Shown piece after piece: positions 59,146 through 64,000 of a stretch of 64,000 bases of DNA (position 1 is its first letter; each line of letters begins with the position of its first letter). The translations under genes and the position numbers were made by a program. Source of the stretch: Anaerobacillus isosaccharinicus (GTDB taxonomy: Bacteria; Bacillota; Bacilli; Bacillales; Anaerobacillaceae); assembly GCF_001866075.3 (NCBI RefSeq), contig NZ_CP063356.1:1230164-1294163 (forward strand). Direction: 5' to 3'. The notes beneath the pieces are model-generated. The model ran no database searches. It worked only from the letters and a program-made list of their open reading frames with translations, and had not been told where the DNA came from.

Positions 59146-59391
59146 TTACTTAAGGTTGTATTTCTTCTTGAAGCGATCCACACGTCCACCAGCGTCAGCA
59201 AACTTCTGACGGCCTGTGTAGAATGGATGAGAGTCAGAACTAACCTCTACTGTAAGTAGTGGATAAGTTTTGCCATCTTCCCACTCAATAGTCTCTTTCG
59301 AGTACTTAGTTGAGCCACTTAAGAACATAAAACCTGTACTTGTATCCTTAAATACAACTTTTTGATACTTAGGATGGATTTCCGGTTTCAT
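59146..59391 (-). CDS. rpmE2: Ribosomal protein L31, type B (zinc-free)
   Basis: 81 residues from ATG 59391 ([14 protein letters not shown]), with AAGGAG nine bases upstream. [22 protein letters not shown] and [24 protein letters not shown] are type B marks. There is no CxxC, so no zinc ribbon, unlike the type A L31 usually found beside rho in B. subtilis. No Zur box is seen in the leader by eye; a short hairpin (AGGTGTTAC ... AGCACCT) is present near 59440-59462. Confidence 0.93.
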   Translation of the reverse strand: MKPEIHPKYQKVVFKDTSTGFMFLSGSTKYSKETIEWEDGKTYPLLTVEVSSDSHPFYTGRQKFADAGGRVDRFKKKYNLK

Positions 59392-59524
59392 ACTTGTCAT
59401 CTCCTTTTTGCCCTGAATCTCTTCGAAACAGAGTTAACTAGGTGCTATTTTAAGTAACACCTTTTTCACACATGACGAAATTATATCAACTTAAAGTTCG
59501 TTTTGCAACTGTAATTTTGTGGGT

Positions 59525-59764
59525 AAAGCTCCTAGACCTCGAGGTCAAATAACCTGGAAGATAAAAAGTGAAAAAGCACACTTTTTTCTTCCAGAACATT
59601 TGCTTGTCGGGGCTAATCAAGGCGCTTACGCTTTTCGATTTGTCTAGCTTTAGCGCCTAGCCCCTCGAGGTCAAATAACCTGGAAGATAAAAAGTGAAAA
59701 AGCACACTTTTTTCTTCCAGAACATTTGCTTGTCGGGGCTAATCAAGGCGCTTACGCTTTTCGA
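59525..59764. repeat. Two tandem copies of the CTCGAGG hairpin repeat
   Basis: Copies at about 59525-59639 and 59640-59764, period 126 bp. Each has CCTCGAGGTCAAATAACCTG, an inner hairpin (CTGGAAGATAAAAAGTG with CACTTTTTTCTTCCAG), AGAACATTTGCTTGTCGGGGC, and TCAAGGCGCTTACGCTTTTC. Outer segments AGCGCCTAGCCCC and GGGGCTAATCAAGGCGCT also pair. The second copy ends at the rho stop codon. It matches 32620-32796. Confidence 0.9.
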
Positions 59765-61036
59765 TTAAGATCGAACTTTTCGGCCAGCTTTATCTTCTTC
59801 AATTGAAGCAAAAAACTCTTCGTTTGATTTCGTTGCTTTAATTTTGCGAATGAAATGGTCTACATATTCTGAAGAGTCTTTCATTGTCTTACGGATTGCC
59901 CATAGGTTTTCAAGCTGTGATTTAGGTAAAAGAAGCTCTTCACGTCTTGTACCTGAACGTAAAATATCAATCGCTGGGAATATGCGTCGTTCTGCAAGCT
60001 TACGATCAAGATGAAGTTCCATATTTCCAGTTCCTTTAAATTCCTCGTAAATAACCTCATCCATACGTGAACCGGTATCTACTAATGCTGTAGCTAAAAT
60101 AGTTAAACTACCGCCTTCTTCGATGTTTCTCGCTGCACCAAAGAAACGTTTAGGACGATGGAATGCCGCTGGGTCAATACCACCAGATAGAGTACGTCCA
60201 CTTGGCGGAACCACTAAGTTATAAGCACGAGCTAAACGAGTAATGCTATCCATCAAAATAATCACGTCTTTTTTGTGCTCAACAAGACGCATGGCGCGTT
60301 CAAGAACAAGTTCAGCTACTTTGATGTGATTTTCAGGAACTTCATCAAACGTTGAGCTAACAACTTCTGCATCTACCGAACGTTCGATATCCGTTACTTC
60401 CTCAGGACGCTCATCAATTAAGAGAACAATCAATTCCGCATCAGGATGATTGATTGAAATGCTATTAGCAACTTCCTTTAATAAGAGTGTTTTACCTGCT
60501 TTTGGAGGAGCCACAATTAAGCCACGTTGCCCAAACCCTACTGGAGAGATCATATCAATAATTCTCGATGAAACTTTTTCAGGAGCAGCTTCTAATTGGA
60601 TTTTCTTTTCTGGATATAACGGTGTTAATGCTGGAAAATGAGGGCGGCTTTTCGCTGTTTCTGGATCATCACCGTTAACAGCTTCTACATGAAGTAGTCC
60701 ATAAAAACGTTCATTTTCTTTAGGTTTTCTAACTTTCCCTGAAACTTTATCTCCGTTTCTAAGCTCAAATCTACGAATTTGCGAGGCAGAAATATAAATA
60801 TCCTCGGAGCTAGGTAGGTAATTAATTGGTCTTAAAAAGCCAAACCCTTCTGATGAAACGATATCTAATGTTCCTTCCATAAACATTAATCCATCTTCTT
60901 CTGCTTGTCCTTTTAAAATAGCAAAAATTAATTCTTTCTTTGTTAACTTGCTGTAAGAAGTTACCTTAAATTGTTTCGCTAATTCATATAACTCACGTAA
61001 CTTTTTAGTTTCTAATTCGGCAATATTTACTCCCAT
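59765..61036 (-). CDS. rho: Transcription termination factor Rho
   Basis: Hexameric RNA-dependent helicase. 423 residues from ATG 61036 ([17 protein letters not shown]); the frame continues to a GTG at 61048. N-terminal RNA-binding domain with GFGFLRP and [12 protein letters not shown] (about 60-90), Walker [15 protein letters not shown], Walker [17 protein letters not shown]. The stop codon directly abuts a hairpin repeat. Confidence 0.97.
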   Translation of the reverse strand: MGVNIAELETKKLRELYELAKQFKVTSYSKLTKKELIFAILKGQAEEDGLMFMEGTLDIVSSEGFGFLRPINYLPSSEDIYISASQIRRFELRNGDKVSGKVRKPKENERFYGLLHVEAVNGDDPETAKSRPHFPALTPLYPEKKIQLEAAPEKVSSRIIDMISPVGFGQRGLIVAPPKAGKTLLLKEVANSISINHPDAELIVLLIDERPEEVTDIERSVDAEVVSSTFDEVPENHIKVAELVLERAMRLVEHKKDVIILMDSITRLARAYNLVVPPSGRTLSGGIDPAAFHRPKRFFGAARNIEEGGSLTILATALVDTGSRMDEVIYEEFKGTGNMELHLDRKLAERRIFPAIDILRSGTRREELLLPKSQLENLWAIRKTMKDSSEYVDHFIRKIKATKSNEEFFASIEEDKAGRKVRS

Positions 61037-61048
61037 ATTTGACACCAC

Positions 61049-61489
61049 TTCTTTTTAATAGATTTTTTATATAGTAACGCACTAAAAATGCCTCTTGCAC
61101 ATAAAGAGAAAGAATAGATAAAAGTTCAAATTTTCATAATCGGAATTTATTTTTGAAAGAAAGGGTAAATGTTGTGTGAAGATAAAAACTGAGGTTCAGT
61201 TGTCTCTTAAGAAGATATTCAAAAAGAACATTTTGTAATGCCCTTAACTTTTTATAGCGCTCAAAACAACGAGTGAAACTAGTTCCTACTCGTACCCTTG
61301 TTTAATAATATCATGAAATTGTTGTTTTTCTATTAAACATATAGTTTCAATTATTATTTTAACCATATCTGCCACTCTTATTCAAGAGAATAGCTTTGAT
61401 TTTTAGATAGGGCCTCTCTATTTTTCTACTCTATTATAACTTAAAACTTGCTTATTGTAAAGAACGTTTGTTCGTTTATACAATTGAAA
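61049..61489. other. Intergenic region between glpX and rho
   Basis: About 440 AT-rich bases that would include the rho promoter and leader. I see no gene with a ribosome site. ATATTCAAAAAGAACA (about 61215) resembles one end of the M1/M2 repeats but has no partner. Confidence 0.4.
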
Positions 61490-61527
61490 AATGATAGAGT
61501 TTAGAGTAATAAACCCTCTAAACTCTA
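61490..61527 (-). terminator. Terminator of glpX
   Basis: A perfect 12-bp stem TAGAGTTTAGAG / CTCTAAACTCTA (61495-61506 and 61516-61527), then TCATTTTTC on the minus strand. Confidence 0.88.
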
Positions 61528-61536
61528 GTAAAACTA

Positions 61537-62502
61537 TTATTTAATAAATAGATCCGGCTTCTTTCTCAAGCTATGTTTTCCATCAATAAATCTTACTGTC
61601 CCTGATTTGGCACGCATAACAATTGATTGAGTGAAAGCAACCTCACCTTGATAGCGAACACCTTTTAATAATTCTCCATCAGTCACACCTGTAGCAGCAA
61701 AAATGCAATCGTCACCTTTAACTAGGTCATCCATAAGTAAAACTCGGTTTACATCATCAATGCCCATTTTTTTACAACGTGCTATTTCATCATCGTCTTG
61801 TGGAAGTAATCTACCTTGAAGTTCTCCGCCAATGCACTTAAGAGCAACGGCTGCCAAAACACCTTCAGGAGCTCCACCAGAACCTAACAAAATATCAACA
61901 CCTGTATCTTCAAAGGCTGTATTTATTGCCGCAGCCACATCGCCATCTTGCATAAGCTTAATTCTCGCACCAGCATCACGAATTTCTTGGATTAGTTTTT
62001 CGTGACGTTCACGTTTTAATATAGCTACGACAATATCTTCAATGTTTTTATTCTTTGCTTTTGCGACTGCTTGAAGGTTTTCGAGAACTGTAAAATCAAG
62101 GCTAACCTTTCCAACAGATTCAGGACCTACAGCTATTTTATCCATATACATATCCGGTGCATGAAGTAAGTTGCCATGATCAGCAACTGCTAAAACTGCT
62201 AAAGCATTCCACTCACCACAAGCAACAATGTTCGTTCCTTCTAAAGGATCTACTGCAACGTCTAATCGTGGTCCATAACCGTTTCCAAGCTTCTCACCTA
62301 TGTATAACATTGGAGCTTCATCCATTTCTCCTTCACCAATGACAACAGTGCCTTTCATTGGGATCGTATCAAACACGTCTCGCATCGCTTGTGTTGCTGC
62401 ATCATCTGCGTTATCTTTATCTCCTCTTCCCATCCAACGACCAGATGCGATCGCAGCCGCTTCCACAACACGAACAAGTTCCATTGTTAAACTTCTCTCC
62501 AT
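61537..62502 (-). CDS. glpX: Fructose-1,6-bisphosphatase, class II (GlpX)
   Basis: Gluconeogenic phosphatase, 321 residues. Metal and phosphate motifs [15 protein letters not shown] and VDPLEGTN are intact; [16 protein letters not shown] is the third family block. Position (ywjI) between rho and murAB agrees with B. subtilis. GGGGGAG precedes the ATG. Confidence 0.96.
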   Translation of the reverse strand: MERSLTMELVRVVEAAAIASGRWMGRGDKDNADDAATQAMRDVFDTIPMKGTVVIGEGEMDEAPMLYIGEKLGNGYGPRLDVAVDPLEGTNIVACGEWNALAVLAVADHGNLLHAPDMYMDKIAVGPESVGKVSLDFTVLENLQAVAKAKNKNIEDIVVAILKRERHEKLIQEIRDAGARIKLMQDGDVAAAINTAFEDTGVDILLGSGGAPEGVLAAVALKCIGGELQGRLLPQDDDEIARCKKMGIDDVNRVLLMDDLVKGDDCIFAATGVTDGELLKGVRYQGEVAFTQSIVMRAKSGTVRFIDGKHSLRKKPDLFIK

Positions 62503-62520
62503 TACTACTCCCCCATTCTC

Positions 62521-62621
62521 TAATGTAGAATGTAAAATGTAGAATTTAGAATGATTTTAGCAACACTTCGAAGCTAAACCCACTCGAATTCTACATTCTA
62601 CATTCTGAATTCTACATTTTA
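62521..62621. repeat. Heptamer inverted element H10, reaching into murAB
   Basis: Left arm TAATGTAGAATGTAAAATG and onwards (62521-62552), core ACTTCGAAGC (62565-62574), right arm GAATTCTACATTCTACATTC and onwards (62586-62621). The murAB stop codon (62619-62621) is the last part of the arm. Confidence 0.9.
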
Positions 62622-63908
62622 AGCGTTTTCCACTTCTTTCATTTCTTCGGCATTCATTTTTTCTCGCCAGATTTTTGCTCCGAGTCCGATTAATTTTTCT
62701 TCTAAGTTTTCGTAACCGCGGTCGATATGTTCGATACCTGAGATTTCAGTAATTCCCTCTGCCATAAGTCCAGCTACAACAAGTGCTGCACCAGCTCGTA
62801 GGTCGCTCGCTCTAACTTTTGAGCCTTGTAGCTGAGTCGTGCCACCATTAATGATTGCAGATCTGCCTTCTACTTTTACGCTGGCACCCATTCTTCTTAA
62901 TTCATCTATATGTTTAAATCTTGCGTTATAGATCGTATCCGTCACAATACTTGTGCAACTTGCTTTTGTTAATAGCGAAGTAAATGGTTGTTGTAAATCT
63001 GTTGGGAAACCTGGATATACTAAAGTTTTAATATCAACACCTTTTAAGTTTCCAGTTTGGTAAATATAAATTTGATCATCGTTCGTCTCAATGTGAACGC
63101 CCATCTCACGAAGTTTCGCAATTAAAGATTCTAAGTGGTCTGGAATGACATTATCAATTAACACTTGTTTTCCCATGGCAGCTGCCATAATCATATAAGT
63201 TCCTGCTTCAATACGATCAGGAATAATCGAGTGGCGACAACCGTGCAGTGAATCTACACCATCAATTCGAATCTCATTTGTGCCAGCACCTTTTATCTGA
63301 GCCCCCATGCTTGTTAATAAAGTTGCAACATCAATAATTTCTGGTTCTTTTGCTGCATTTTCAATCACAGTTCTGCCTTTGGCTTTAACTGCAGCTAACA
63401 TAATATTGATTGTTGCACCTACACTAACAACATCTAAGTAAATTTTTGCCCCACGTAATTCGTCAGCACGTAAATAAATAGCACCTTGTTCATTGGTAAC
63501 TTTTGCTCCAAGGGCTTGGAAACCTTTAATATGTTGATCAATCGGTCTAGGACCTAAATTACAACCACCTGGTAAACCAATAACCGCTTTTTTAAATTTA
63601 CCAAGCATTGCTCCCATTAAATAATAAGAAGCACGCAATTTTTTAACTCGACCATTAGGTAATGGCATAGCAAACATATTTTCAGGATAAACAGTTAAAG
63701 AATCACCGTTTAAAGCTGTTTTCCCTCCAATTTCTTCAAGAAGTTCACTAAGTAACTGTACGTCAGAGATTTGGGGTAAATTGTCAATAGTCACCTCGGA
63801 ATCGGCTAATATAGCAGCTGGAATGAGTGCCACTGCGCTATTTTTAGCTCCACCTATGTTTACTCTTCCCTCTAGAGGATAACCGCCCTCAATTAATAAC
63901 TTTTCCAT
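62619..63908 (-). CDS. murAB: UDP-N-acetylglucosamine 1-carboxyvinyltransferase MurAB (MurZ)
   Basis: Second MurA paralogue, 429 residues. [16 protein letters not shown], the catalytic Cys in [20 protein letters not shown] and [18 protein letters not shown] are intact, so it should be active and fosfomycin-sensitive. By position (next to glpX-rho) it is MurAB. Start ATG 63908 follows AAGGGAAG. The C-terminus ([13 protein letters not shown]) runs up to the repeat. Confidence 0.96.
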   Translation of the reverse strand: MEKLLIEGGYPLEGRVNIGGAKNSAVALIPAAILADSEVTIDNLPQISDVQLLSELLEEIGGKTALNGDSLTVYPENMFAMPLPNGRVKKLRASYYLMGAMLGKFKKAVIGLPGGCNLGPRPIDQHIKGFQALGAKVTNEQGAIYLRADELRGAKIYLDVVSVGATINIMLAAVKAKGRTVIENAAKEPEIIDVATLLTSMGAQIKGAGTNEIRIDGVDSLHGCRHSIIPDRIEAGTYMIMAAAMGKQVLIDNVIPDHLESLIAKLREMGVHIETNDDQIYIYQTGNLKGVDIKTLVYPGFPTDLQQPFTSLLTKASCTSIVTDTIYNARFKHIDELRRMGASVKVEGRSAIINGGTTQLQGSKVRASDLRAGAALVVAGLMAEGITEISGIEHIDRGYENLEEKLIGLGAKIWREKMNAEEMKEVENA

Positions 63909-64000
63909 AACAGCTTCCCTTCTTTTTAATACTCTCAGAATTAAATCTGGACAACATTAAACGAACTATTTTATTTAAATTCATTTCGAAAATAGCATTC
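63909..64000. other. murAB upstream region to window end
   Basis: 92 bases with the murAB ribosome site and AT-rich sequence; no neighbouring gene start is visible. Confidence 0.3.

Overview
This window is a stretch of conserved Bacillaceae chromosome, almost entirely transcribed from the minus strand. It carries about 50 protein genes, one complete insertion sequence, no rRNA or tRNA gene, and an unusually rich set of non-coding repeats. The order spoIIID-mbl-flhO-flhP-fabZ, spoIIQ-spoIID-murAA-ywmB-ywzB, the atp operon, upp-glyA-ywlG-rpiB-ywlE-mntP-ywlC-ywlB-spoIIR-prmC-prfA-tdk-rpmE-rho-glpX-murAB follows the Bacillus subtilis map region as I remember it. Spore genes show an endospore former. 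The ATP synthase c subunit has PxxExxP around its proton-carrying Glu54 and an Ala-rich helix 1, and the a subunit has Lys182 where neutralophiles usually have Gly. The operon also begins with atpZ-atpI. These are the marks described for alkaliphilic Bacillus, so I infer an alkaliphile of the Anaerobacillus/Alkalihalobacillus type; the genus is a guess.

Layout. 1-2100: an S-layer-homology protein (cut by the window edge) and a four-repeat peptidoglycan-binding NlpC/P60 hydrolase. 2.6-4.4 kb: a PAS-GGDEF-EAL c-di-GMP protein flanked by an inverted pair of about 100-bp repeats. 4.7-9.9 kb: fabZ, a broken Rpn-type nuclease gene, an EpuA-like membrane protein, flagellar rod genes flhO/flhP, mbl and spoIIID. 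10.4-11.2 kb: convergent sinI and sinR. 11.4-15.6 kb: an acetate-type symporter with a DUF485 protein, a 58-aa membrane protein and a cNMP/CBS/nucleotidyltransferase regulator. 16.1-21.5 kb: spoIIQ, spoIID, murAA, ywmB, ywzB. 21.9-31.6 kb: an 11-gene complex I operon (nuoABCDHIJKLMN) without nuoEFG. 32.1-39.6 kb: atpZIBEFHAGDC. 40.2-44.3 kb: a secreted subtilase whose upstream region is interrupted by a 1.9-kb IS with matching terminal repeats and a TTAA duplication. 44.6-63.9 kb: the wecB-upp-glyA-...-rho-glpX-murAB block.

How the parts work together. Energy: complex I and ATP synthase lie side by side on the same strand. Sporulation: SpoIIQ, SpoIID, SpoIIR, SpoIIID, with SinI/SinR for the sporulation/biofilm decision. 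Envelope: two MurA enzymes, MnaA, Mbl, an SLH protein and NlpC. Translation and termination: PrfA with its methylase PrmC, L31, YwlC and Rho. A cluster of DnaA boxes lies between ywlB and ywlC, where B. subtilis also has one.

I see no phage, CRISPR, toxin or biosynthetic cluster. The least explained material is in the intergenic repeats: (a) ten inverted elements built of heptamers TGTARAA around a GCTTCGAAGC core, often supplying the stop codon of the preceding gene; (b) three arrays with a 21-bp period; (c) a hairpin repeat abutting the stop codons of atpD and rho, with one compensatory base-pair change; (d) a MITE-like pair; (e) a GGTGTCWGACACC palindrome family; (f) an AACGGACAT inverted cluster.
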